The notes under the pieces: model-generated
What the model was told of the DNA's origin: nothing
The model's database searches: none
The model's input: the letters and a program-made list of their open reading frames with translations, nothing else
Source of the DNA: Paramacrobiotus metropolitanus
Lineage: Eukaryota; Tardigrada; Eutardigrada; Parachela; Macrobiotidae
Reading direction: 5' to 3'
DNA length: 64,000 nucleotides
Assembly: GCF_019649055.1 (NCBI RefSeq)
Contig: NW_026570232.1
Location: forward strand, 1,426,001 to 1,490,000
Shown: positions 54,177-64,000 of the stretch, piece by piece
How positions within the stretch are numbered: the first letter of the stretch is position 1
How the letters are laid out: each line of letters opens with the position of its first letter
Made by a program: the position numbers and the translations under genes

Positions 54177-54407
54177 ATGGCTACAATGAGGTGCCTCCTG
54201 ACCGTTTTCCTGCTGACTGTAGTGATGCTGCAAGTGACCTTTACCAGTGCTAAGCGATCCTCCGGACGGACCTGCGCCACGGACGAGAGCATCGCCTCCA
54301 AATCCTGTCAGGAATGCGGCAGCGATTGCCAAGCCGGGATCTGCGACTTTCGCATCAGTAACAACTTCACTCCGTCCAACTGCAAGAAATTCTGCTGTGG
54401 ACGCTGA
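54177..54407 (+). CDS. Secreted eight-cysteine peptide 1
   Basis: 76-residue precursor from one exon. A signal peptide (LLTVFLLTVVMLQV) is followed by a basic spacer and a compact cysteine domain with spacing C-x10-C-x2-C-x3-C-x4-C-x12-C-x3-CC and a terminal GR. Eight cysteines imply four disulfides. The C-terminal Gly-Arg could be trimmed to give an amidated end. The pattern suits an antimicrobial or toxin-like peptide, but I do not recognise the family and the function is unknown. An alternative Met lies three codons in. The TATA-like TATTTAAA is at about 54048. A polyadenylation signal AATAAA lies at 54626. Peptide 2 is a close paralogue. Confidence 0.82.
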   Translation: MATMRCLLTVFLLTVVMLQVTFTSAKRSSGRTCATDESIASKSCQECGSDCQAGICDFRISNNFTPSNCKKFCCGR

Positions 54408-54625
54408 GAATTGTCTTTTTTGCTGGTAGAATGTTGGTGTTTCTTTAACGTGTCTTTAGTGGCGTTCTTAATTGACAAATTTTTTGAAACTGCACGAAAC
54501 AAGATATGGTATAATCAATAAGAACATAAGCTTTTGGTCATTTGGTTGCTTGTAAGTAGCCGCATTTTGGTCTATGAGAAAATGCTTACGCTGTCTATTT
54601 TTTGTAGCGTTGTGAGAATGATCTA

Positions 54626-54631
54626 AATAAA
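54626..54631 (+). terminator. Polyadenylation signal, peptide 1
   Basis: AATAAA 219 nt downstream of the peptide 1 stop. Confidence 0.5.
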
Positions 54632-55646
54632 CGTCCGTGTGTCAATGCTCCAGGGAACTTTTTTACTCATAGTTTATCTTGCTGTCACGATGTCGTACTT
54701 CCAGTATTGCCGTTAAGCTCCTGTTAGATACTTTATCATTTTACACGGTTTAACGTTTACTGCGATTTGAGTTTTACAGTTTTTGCCTGACAACTAAACA
54801 GCTTCAGAAAACTCACGAGTTCAAATGTGGGCGCAAAAAACATACGCCACTTTTATATAAAATTATGGACAAGCTTGCACATTTTTTTGTACACCATGTA
54901 CGTAGCTGCGCTATGCTATGTTTTCAGCTGGACTAACTTTATGCACTAATATGTAGTGAGCCTAACTAAGAAGAAAATATTTTGCACTGACAGCTTCGAC
55001 AAGAAAACAAAACGTCTGAATATGTTTCCCACGTAAAGCGATGACTACCGGGTAGGAGTCCGTTTTCAAACGAAGCCGATGTGTTGGACAGAGTAGAATG
55101 GTCAATTGGAAGCAAAAAAGCACATGGTCACTGTACTCGGTCAATTTTTATAAAATTTGATGCGTAATGGTTACGGTTTTTCCAGCAGAAAATACTACAG
55201 AAGCAAGTAGAATCGTGTTTATCTTGAAACATCAAAAACGTTTTTGTAAACTTATTTACCCACTTCGAACATATACGCGTCAAATCTGCGCCTCTCGTGT
55301 TGTTAACAGTTCCAAGATTTGACGCAGCACTTCCGAGTCGAACGTCAGTGCTATCTATCTCTTTGGCGCAAAAAGTCTGCCGCCCGAGAATCAATGCTGC
55401 CGTCTCTGATATCGAAACATTTCCTTGGTCAGCCTTTTAAAAAAATTTCTAATCGATGTTCCCATCGTCTCAAAACCGAGAGGTTACACAATATACCGAT
55501 CCGTCATCGCGCTACACTGCTGTTGTGTTTTCTAATCGCGTCTGCACAAGCACCAGCTTTGTGTTCGATTTCTCCTCTAAAAATCAAGGGCAAAGCATCG
55601 CTTATTTAACACCTGGATGTCGGCTTCGAGTGCCATCAGTACAGTT
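54632..55646. other. Intergenic between the two peptide genes
   Basis: No supported gene; frames at 55319-55719 lack motifs and overlap the peptide 2 promoter. Confidence 0.4.
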
Positions 55647-55652
55647 TATAAA
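55647..55652 (+). promoter_or_regulatory. TATA-box candidate for peptide 2
   Basis: TATAAA 101 nt upstream of the peptide 2 ATG. Confidence 0.35.
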
Positions 55653-55752
55653 TTGTATATGCAGTGTCTATCTGTTTATAACGCGTACGGGAAGTACTGT
55701 AATTGAGAACAGCCTTTAAATTTTTATTGGAATCCCCAAATCGACGCCAGAT

Positions 55753-55974
55753 ATGATGGCCCCGGTAAGATATTTTCTCATCGTTTCCTTATTGGCTGTG
55801 TTGCTACTGCAGGTGACCTCTGTCGGTGCTCAGCGATCCTGCGCCAACGACGACAGCGTCGCCTCTAAGTCTTGTCAACAATGCGGAAACAACTGCCGAC
55901 GCGGCGTCTGCGATTTTCGAATCCGTAACAATTTCTCTCCGTCCAACTGCCGAGCATTCTGCTGCGGACGCTGA
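55753..55974 (+). CDS. Secreted eight-cysteine peptide 2
   Basis: 73-residue precursor, intronless. The signal peptide (FLIVSLLAVLLLQV) precedes a mature domain with exactly the same cysteine spacing as peptide 1, including the terminal CC-GR. Shared non-cysteine positions include VASKSC/IASKSC and the FxPSNC segment, so the two genes arose by tandem duplication. Several charged positions between the cysteines differ, and the loop between Cys4 and Cys5 is more basic in this copy (RRGV). Peptide 2 also has GxCDFRI. Role unknown; innate defence or venom-like secretion are the obvious possibilities. AATAAA follows at 56118. Confidence 0.82.
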   Translation: MMAPVRYFLIVSLLAVLLLQVTSVGAQRSCANDDSVASKSCQQCGNNCRRGVCDFRIRNNFSPSNCRAFCCGR

Positions 55975-56117
55975 GAAATTTTGTGTCGCTGCTGCAAAAT
56001 ATCGTATCGCTGCGCTATTTTGAATATCGCTGCTTCTTAACTGTGTGTCTTACAATTAATAGCGCGGCGGAAAATTTATACAACTGGAAAATATGACCGG
56101 AAAATTTCGTAGAACTA

Positions 56118-56123
56118 ATAAAA
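56118..56123 (+). terminator. Polyadenylation signal, peptide 2
   Basis: AATAAA 144 nt downstream of the peptide 2 stop. Confidence 0.45.
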
Positions 56124-56322
56124 AGTACGGCACACGTGATATCAGCTTTTGGTTTCTTATTTTTGGTTGTTTTAGTTTGTGAACAGCTGAAATTATATAA
56201 AGTCCATGTTGTTCATTCCAAATCGCATGCTTTGTGCCGTGTGTAGCGGCATTAAAATGGCTCTGATTGTTTAAATACTCTAACTATTGTGCTACCCTTT
56301 GAGGGTGTTTTAGCGTCGCTTA

Positions 56323-56430
56323 ATCGTTAGTTAAACTCAATAGATTTTTTCTACTAACACAACCAGTAGCATCGTTAGTTAAACTCAATAGATCGTTAGT
56401 TAAACTCAATAGATTTTTTCTACTAACACT
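56323..56430. repeat. Short direct repeats at the retrotransposon 5' end
   Basis: CGTTAGTTAAACTCAATAGA occurs three times (about 56323, 56373 and 56393). The first and third copies are followed by the same TTTTTTCTACTAACAC. They sit just before the reverse transcriptase frame and may be an insertion-site duplication or a 5' truncation junction. Confidence 0.7.
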
Positions 56431-58685
56431 GATGACTGCCATTTCCCACCAGAGCCTGATAATTACGTCTTGCCACCAACAGTCTCTCCCGCCGAGGTGA
56501 TAAACGCTGTTTTCAGCTTCCCTACTGGATCAGCAGCAGGAGTTTTCGGCCTCCGCCCGCAGCATTTAAAGGATCTTCTGAATCGTAAGGATGATCAACA
56601 AAGTGATCTCTGTGTCGCCCTCACCGATCTGACAAATCTGGTACTCAAGACAGACATTCCTGAAGATATCCGGCCATTTTTTTTTGGTGCCAATTTAATC
56701 CCGCTGGGAAAAAAAGACGGAGGCGTGAGACCGATCGCTGTAGGGGAGACGTTACGCCGGCTGGTATCCAAGATCGCCAGCAATAGGTGCGCTGAAGAAG
56801 CAGCCGGAATGTTCTCCCCTGTGCAACTTGGGTTCGGCGTAAGAGGAGGTGCTGAAGCGGCCGCCCATGCTGTCAGAAGTTATGTTGAAGGTACCCATGC
56901 AGACGCACGAGTTATTGTGAAACTGGATTTTAGAAACGCCTTTAACACTCTGCGCCGGGATGTGTTATTGACAGCAGTGCGTGATAAATTCCCTGCATAC
57001 TTCCGTTATTTTTGGCAATCCTATCGCTGTGCCTCTTATCTCTCGTGCGGCAAGATCCAGTTGTCATCAGATACCGGCGTACAGCAAGGTGATCCGGCCG
57101 GCCCTTTCGGTTATTGTCTTGGAACGCTGCCTTTATTCGAAAATTTAAGCTGCGATATAGCAGTGGGTTTCTTGGATGATGTCACCTTAGCAGGATACGC
57201 AGAAAAAGTCATCGCAGCCATTCGTTTAATCATTGCACGTGGTTTTAGAATGGGACTAGAACTCAATCTGAATAAATGCGAAGTTTACGCCGTGGGTCAA
57301 TTCACTGCTGATCGGTTGCATGCTGTTCAGATGGTGCTCGATGCCTTTCCCGAAATGGTGGTAACGAAAGAAGAAGAATTTGTACTCCTTGGTGCGCCAT
57401 TGACAGCAAAAGCATGTGACGTTTTCCTGCGCAATAAATGTGAGCAACTGGAATTCTTCATATCCCGTCTTAAAATCATTCCAGCACATTACAGTCTATA
57501 TCTCCTGAAAACTGCTTGCTGATACCGAAGTTACTCTACGGGTTCCGCACAGGCAGATGTTATCAACATGTGGAATTGACCGAAACTATAGATAAGATCG
57601 TTCGTGGCGGTTTGCAATCCATTCTGAACATCCGCGTGAACGATGCACAGTGGAGCCAGATGACGCTTCCTATCAGGGACGGAGGAATGGGACTACGGGT
57701 GCCAAGTCGCTAGTGTTTCCTGCCTTTTGGCATCGGCGTACTCGGTGATCTCTTTGGTTTCAACAATCTATCGCCCTGCAACGGAAGAATCGCTCGATCC
57801 GATTGTGCAGCGCTGGATGGAAGAGACAGGCTGTGAACCCCCTGTTACAGAGCAAAGGAAATTCCAGTTTGCATGGGATCGGCCATGGATCGATAAAGAA
57901 GTGGTCTCAATGAGGCTGGCCATTACCGACCAAACGAATCGAGCGGTATTGTTAGCTGCGCAACACCGTGACTCGGGCGCATGGCTGAATGCGTTGCCTG
58001 CACCAAATTTGCGTACGTTTTTGCGGGATGAAGAAGTTCGAATCGGTGTGGCACTTCGTTTCGGACTTCCAGTAGTAGAAGAACACGATTGCGTAAACTG
58101 CGGAAGCCATGTGGAGACGAATGGTCACCACGGTCTTTCTTGTACCAGCAGCAGAGGCAGATGGTCCAGACATACGGAACTAAATGCCGAAATAAAGCGG
58201 GCTTTGGAACATGCGGGTATCCATGTCAAAGCGAGCCACTCGGACTGTCAGGCATAAACAACACGCGGCCAGACGGCATGACTCTCGTCCCGGTACGGGA
58301 TGGTAAGGCGCTGGTATGGGACGCTACATGCTGGGACACGGTAGCCGCATCGCATGTCCGGGCAAGTGCATCCGGTAGTGTTGCGCATATGGCCGAAGAC
58401 GTTAAACGCCGTAAATACGCTTACGTGGAAAGGATGGGTTACCTGTTTTACGCCCTGGCAGTCGAAACTTTTGGCACTTTTGGTTCTGATTTTATGGAGC
58501 TCATTCGTTTCGCTGGCAGAAAGATTCGCGACGTGACAGGGGAACCTCGTTCTACTGCGTTTTTGAAGCAGAGATTAAGTCTAGCTGTAGTGAAAGGAAA
58601 TGCTGCTGCTGTTTTGGGCACCTTGAATATGCGTCCTAGGGTTTTTGATAGCAATAACGATTTTGGCTGTTTTTTTAACGTTTAA
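56431..58685 (+). pseudogene. Decayed non-LTR retrotransposon with possible restriction-like endonuclease
   Basis: A reverse transcriptase remnant in four successive frame blocks: 56470-57522, 57516-57713, 57727-58257 and 58089-58685. Motifs are GANLIPLGKKDGGVRPI, KLDFRNAFNTLRRD, GVQQGDPAGPFGY and catalytic GFLDDVTL. A zinc-binding segment CVNCGSHVETNGHHGLSC follows, then RPDGMTLVP...ALVWDATCWDT, which resembles a PD-(D/E)xK restriction-like endonuclease. RT, zinc finger and C-terminal nuclease is the layout of R2-type elements, although the nuclease call is tentative. A stop at 57711 and at least three frame changes show that it is dead. The 5' end is missing. It lies between peptide 2 and P450-B. 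Confidence 0.85.
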
Positions 58686-58957
58686 ATTTGAATCATTTTA
58701 AGTAGTATTACGCGAATGCACTTTTTGTAACACTGATGGCCTTTGCCCAATAAACTCGACCAGTAGCAAATTAGCGATAGGTGGAGAAGCAGAGGTTTTA
58801 CTGTACTGTAGTAGCGGTACACGAAAAAACCCTCGTTACAGTTCTCGTACAACAAAGACAAAGATAACAACAAAAACAATCTCAAGCAAATTATCAAAGA
58901 TTTTTGTAAATACCTGGCTAAAATCGAGCCACAGTATGGAGTGCTATACTCAAAGTC
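58686..58957. other. Retrotransposon 3' flank and P450-B 3' flank
   Basis: No gene seen. Confidence 0.4.
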
Positions 58958-61654
58958 CTAATTTCGCTGACGAATGTCCATCTCGAAGGAAACTGGTCGA
59001 GATGAAATTCCCGTTTCATATTTGTTCACAGGTGGTAGTGTTTGACCCTTAGCGGGTTTTAATTCAAAACGCTGCCGGATATTAGCGAAAAACAAGAAAA
59101 TCTCCATTCGCGCCAGAGATTCTCCCACGCAACTCCGTTTACCTGCAAATTAATGCGAATCTGAGCTGGTTAAGAACACCTTGGCCACTTGCAAGTGGCC
59201 AAGGTTCACCATTGGTGAACATGATGAGTCTTATGGTCATTTAGCCTTACCAATGGCAAAGGGCATAAAATAGGGTGGTTCCTCAAGTTGTCCCTCTGAA
59301 CTGATAAATCGCTCCGGTCGAAACTTTTCCGGCTCCGCCCACAACGTCGGGTCCATGTTGACCGCTTTGTAGTTGACCATAACATAGCAGCGATCCGGAA
59401 TGCGGTAACCGAGCAGTTCCGTTTCTTCCATGTTGCAGCGCATTAAACCGAACGGTACGACGTTGCCCATTCGCTGCGTTTCGCGGCATACCGCCTCCAC
59501 GTACGGCAATCTGCCTAGAAAAAATTGCTGATTTGCGGAAGTCAAAACTTGATAAGAACTTGTCCGTACTTCTATCCTCGAATGTAATGGCTTGTTCTCG
59601 TCCCACTTGATCGTCGATTTCTTTATGAACTCTAGCCTGAATGTCGGGATTATGCAGCAAAAACAAGAATGCCCAGTTTAGCGTGGTTGCGGTTGTTTCT
59701 GTTCCGGCCCCAAATAAATCTTGCACATTCATTTGCAGATCCAGGTCTACAGCATAAAGCCTCAATAATTAAGTACAGTAAGCAATAATGTGCAAGTGTC
59801 AAACATCTTACCCTGAAAAATTTTACCCCGCTCAGCATGCTGATTTCCCGTTGCTTTCAGCCGCTCCTGTTCATCCCAGAACGAATCCACGAAACTGGGT
59901 ACGACACTCTCTTTACCATCTTTGCGTACACAGCATATGTTTTCCATTTGGGTAGTAATGAAATCTGCAAGTTTCTTTTTCATGGCTATCCACATGGCGT
60001 AGGTGCGTGCCAGTGGTCCGGGAATAAACCGTGACATGGGATAAGATTGTAGAGGTCCCGCTTGTGCCAGAAGGAGAGCAAAGGTTCGTAGTTGGTGCAG
60101 AATGGCGTTGAATTGTTCGTCGTCATAATCGAAACGCTGACCGAAGCACAATGTACTGACCACATTCCCCGCGGCGGCGTGGAGAGCATCGGTGGCGTTA
60201 AAGGGCTTGCCAACATTTTCCCGGAATATGACGGACAAGTGTTCGGCCTCTTCCAGAATCCGATTCTCTATGGCGTTCTTTCCCATTCCTGTGCCGTTAA
60301 ACTTATATAAGTTACTGAAAATGTTGTGTGGTTAATTTAACGAAATTTAGTGACCTTTTTGTTTTATATCTGGTAAGCTCATTTAGGAACGCTCTTTAAC
60401 CGCTTAAATTTAAAGTAGAGAAATTAAAAACTGTATATATGAGCTCTCGAATTGAGAATCGAATTCGAATGCGGTATTATTGAGGGGTCTACAGAAAAAA
60501 TAAAGTCTGACCTAAATTTCGTAGAGTTTGGAGAATGAATCGCCGAGTCTGCTTCCATTCGTTCCCCTCCAGCGCTCCGATCCCTGAAAATTAACTAATA
60601 AGTAGAAGCTTATGACAAATTTATTTATTAACGCTTTACAGATCCTGTAGGGATTTCGAATACATTTGGTGTTCTGATAATTTTCACACAATTTGCTGTC
60701 TCCACATCTCCTAATATCTGTATAATATTAATTTTAGTTTGGTATTAATTAATTTTACCGTGTGGTCGCCCATCACGGAATTTCTCGACCAAAAGGTCAA
60801 GCATAAACGTTGACGGACGGCCAGTGAAAAGATCTCCTTGTTTAATGAAGGCTTCCTTGACCGCTTCGTAATCATTGAGCACGATGGTCAGTTGTGGTCC
60901 GAAGCTCATGCTCATCACTTTGCCGTAGCGCTTTTTCAGTTTTAACAGCTTTGCCGGTGGATCGGAAGTTAGGAACGGCCCATATCCCACAAACGGAAGC
61001 CCTATACGCAGAACCAAGCCCTGTACGCAGAACCCTGTCTTTCGCATGAAAATTACAGGCAATTTCGAATTTTTCAACTGCATGAAGTATTTTTATAATT
61101 TTGAATAAGTGAACTTCTATTAGAATTGCCACTGCGCTACTTTTAATTGCAGCTATGAAATTTAGAATCCTATCAAGTAAGTTGAAGAGACCGAAAAGCT
61201 TTACCCTAGCGACACTCGCGCTAGTGCGCGCCCGGAAATACGAGTACAAATGTTATGATTGCCGCCTTAACATAGCGGATGTTATGCGTTGATGAGGAAC
61301 TGTGGAATAAAAAAGAAAACATTGCGGAATAAAAACAAAGAAAATATTTTATATTTCTTTGGTTTTTTCGAGGTTACCGGCTCCGTTACACACTGGTTGC
61401 ACAACCAAAATTGCTTCGTAATTCTCTTGGCAGTTCCGTGCATGCATAATTACAGTAGTATATAAACCATGAAGGCATTAGTAAGAAGCTAATGTACGAA
61501 AGTCTGGCTATTGCGTAATTTCACACTTGCCCAGTGGTCCAGGGGGAACATTGCGATATTTGCGGTAATACCATGAGAAGAACGTTACAGCTGTCACGAT
61601 AACAAGACCTATTAAAGTCATATTTGAGAGCGTATAAATTGGCTTATCCGTCAT
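58958..61654 (-). CDS. Cytochrome P450 B, CYP2-clan type, tandem paralogue of A
   Basis: ER-bound haem monooxygenase, 513 codons. Exons: 61531-61654, 60759-61001, 60512-60583, 59812-60288, 59570-59746, 59251-59514 and 58958-59142, all phase 1. Exons 2, 3, 5, 6 and 7 have the same lengths as in P450-A (243, 72, 177, 264 and 185 nt); exon 4 differs by one codon. It has an anchor ([13 protein letters not shown]), PPGPLG hinge, [19 protein letters not shown] (K-helix ExxR), PERF and [11 protein letters not shown]. Intron 1 has a GC donor (CTGG|GCAAGT) where P450-A has GTAAGT, and its acceptor is duplicated 19 nt apart. The frame is otherwise intact. Confidence 0.95.
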
Positions 61655-64000
61655 TATCCGGGTGTCCACGGCTGCCTTTTATTAGAAATTTTCACCATCA
61701 AAGCAAAGTTTATAGCATATTTCTAAAATTAATAATTACAATCTGATAGATTTGATTCAAACACGTGCCGTATGCTCATTGCAATCGGCTCGCGATATTA
61801 GATAACTTGGAAATACGTATTTGTATCGTTTGCAACGAACTAAATTGATCAGATCATTCGTCTGTGTGTTTCACCTTTAAAACCGCGAGGTAGCGTGACT
61901 GGCGCGGTGCCGGTCTGTCGTACTCCTTTGTTTTTGTGCCTGCTGGAACAGTACTGCTAATAAAAAGAAGCGGCCCGTATGTTTGAGCACCTTTGCGTTA
62001 TCTACAGAATCTTTCTTGTTAAAATATAGGTTATTAACTTCTTGTTGTCGAAACCGTATAAATTATGTGTTAAGCAGTATCTTTCGTGCCAATGTGGTAC
62101 ACAGTTACTACACAGTATAAGAAACCACTGGATACAGTGATACATTATGCAGTAAGTCCTCTTGGTATGTTCACAACCCGTAAAACTGCTTCCGAATATT
62201 GTTGTGCATTAACGGTATCTGTTTCACTAGCCGTAAGTTACAATCGGCAGCTCGGCATTAAATTAAGAAGCGCCGCGTCGAAACACTTTAAATTCGGCAG
62301 TGTAATTTAAACACTGGAAAATACGTATACGCTGCAGTGAAACGTTGTTTTAAAATACGCTGGTGAAACAGTAAATGTACAGTCCCATTTTAGGCAAATA
62401 TTAAAGTAACGCATTCCTGCACAGTATCATAGCTTGTTATGGCTTTGGTTTGAGATTTACGTATGGTTTTGCAGAACCGATAGCCGTGGCTCGATAAAGG
62501 TCAAGCCATGCATCACAGTCATGCAAAATTGCAAACTGTGGGTATTCACATGTGTGCATAACACTGTAAGAACTAAAGATAGCTTAATAAAGCAATCGCA
62601 AAATGCGGCGAATTTTTTTTCATACAGAACATCACTTCGAAACATTCTCGTTTCTAACAGTATATGACTGTATTTCGGCGGTGTATAATTTTATTCGAGG
62701 AAAAACTGTTCGGTGGTGAGACGTTCTGTACGTGCGTACTAGATTAACAAAACCATGGTGCGGCATTAAATGCGGCGAGTAACAAAGCGAAGGTCCACGT
62801 TCAAATTCTGCAGTAAATTCGAAACTGCGCATGAATCCAACCGAAACTCCCTTGCCGCGATTTGTAATTCTGATCGACAACAATTGCGTGTTGTCAACAG
62901 CAGGAAGATCTGTTGTGGAGGGAAAAGATTTGTTCCGCGGTGTTATGTTGCCAGTAACCTTTCTCTACGGCCATGGGTTGTAAATCTATTGAATTACCTA
63001 ATCGATCTTCTGCAGGGCAGGGATACATTAGTTTGTGGCGACCATAGTCGTCTGTCATAGTCGATACCTTTGGCTTTTCTCGGAAATGTTATAAATTAAG
63101 CCATAAACTGATATTTGACCTTTTGTACAATGAGCCGATTGACCTAACCCATTAACTGGTAAATGCGGCAAAATTTGTAAACTGATTTGTATACTTCTGA
63201 TTATATGGATGAGAATCTGCGAAACTGACGTAAGGATGCTGCAGTAATACTACAGACGCTGACTTTCTAAAGATGAAAGTTTAAGTTTGTACAAGTACAT
63301 ACGCCAAACTTGCGTTAGAACGGTGATGCTAATGGTAAGTCGCATTAGTACCGGTACCGGTGTCAACAGCACAGTATCCAGTCCCTATTAGGTATCTTGG
63401 ATTGCATGTGCAGTGTGCTGGTACGTTTTCCACAACATACGGGTCATCAATGTATGCGAAATGTGATGAGAAATGTCAATGAAATCAACGCTTTCGTTCA
63501 CCTTTAGCGGATTTCATCCTAGAATGGTTTCCGCGTAAGGTAAGCATCCTTTCCATCGGCGCGTCAAACTGCTTCTGTCCATTGCACAGCGTATTGATGG
63601 GAACTCAGAGCTATTGATCGCAATCGACCGACAAATCCTGAGTAGTCCAAACCCAGCTCCTACATGACGTTGCCTACATGAATCCAGCTCATAAAACATC
63701 GTCTAGAAATAGACAAATGTGCCAAGCTTCCTGTGGATATAATCGTTAATGGCCCAAGTGCGTGCTGAAATCCCGCACGCACACACACAATGGACGGTTC
63801 TCCAGAGAGGAGACTGCTTGGCGCCTTTGGCCGTACGATCATCCATGGTTCCACCACAGGGCGTACGTACAGCAAACCGCACAATGTCTTATAAAATTAA
63901 TATTACATGTACGGAGCACTGCATACAGCCATACAGTAAATATCCCGCTGGACAGTTGAGAACCAACCGCGGAGTTGAGTCAGCATTTCTGATTGGCTGC
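61655..64000. other. Gene-poor end of the window
   Basis: Starts with the P450-B 5' flank. The longest plus-strand frame is 96 codons (62770-63060) and minus-strand frames near 63514-63884 reach 74 codons. None shows a motif, signal peptide or splice-bounded structure. I see no tRNA, long repeat or transposon end. Confidence 0.4.

Noticed and set aside
57952-58173. Minus-strand frame opposite the retrotransposon
   Set aside because: It lies antisense to the recognisable zinc-finger segment.
62770-63060. 96-codon plus-strand frame near the window end
   Set aside because: Composition and lack of motifs or splice signals suggest chance.

Overview
This window is nuclear DNA from an invertebrate animal. 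The genes are split by many short GT-AG introns, often 50-120 nt with GTAAGT or GTACGT donors. The gene set is metazoan: a cadherin, a double-C2 synaptotagmin, an astacin, CYP2-clan P450s, histone H2A.Z and sulfiredoxin. The compact layout and mix of families suit a small-genome ecdysozoan. A tardigrade is my best guess, but nothing here proves it.

Layout. 1-4.5 kb is gene-poor, with a self-complementary 73-nt element (406-478), a short hairpin (1305-1356) and a G/T-rich minisatellite (about 3130-4180). 4.5-25.6 kb on the minus strand is one very large cadherin gene: at least 45 exons, about 23 cadherin repeats and about 2,455 codons. Its first intron carries a complete Ty3/Gypsy LTR retrotransposon (20364-24779) with identical 152-bp LTRs and a 5-bp target duplication. 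The cadherin has recurring cysteine pairs across its repeat linkers and one 1-nt frame break in exon 39.

26.9-34.6 kb holds an intronless Skp1 (minus), a two-exon sulfiredoxin (plus), a convergent eight-exon synaptotagmin-like gene (minus) and a small hypothetical ORF. 35.6-44.1 kb holds histone H2A.Z with an alanine/proline-rich tail (plus), a 2-oxoglutarate/Fe(II) oxygenase of a type I associate with fungi (minus), and a membrane-tailed astacin protease (plus). A 540-bp hAT-like MITE with an 8-bp target duplication lies just downstream of the astacin.

45.1-49.1 kb is a GH3-domain protein (minus), with a 147-bp foldback in one intron. 49.9-61.7 kb holds two paralogous seven-exon CYP2-clan P450 genes (minus). 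Between them lie a tRNA-like Pol III element, two intronless secreted eight-cysteine peptide genes (plus) and a decayed non-LTR retrotransposon. I find no supportable gene from 61.7 to 64 kb.

The genes do not form one pathway. Sulfiredoxin, the P450s and the cysteine-rich peptides are plausible stress or defence functions. The cadherin, synaptotagmin and astacin are cell-surface or secretory. Exon borders were placed by hand from splice signals, reading phase and family conservation. Most coding cores are firm, but start codons and the cadherin 3' end are less certain.
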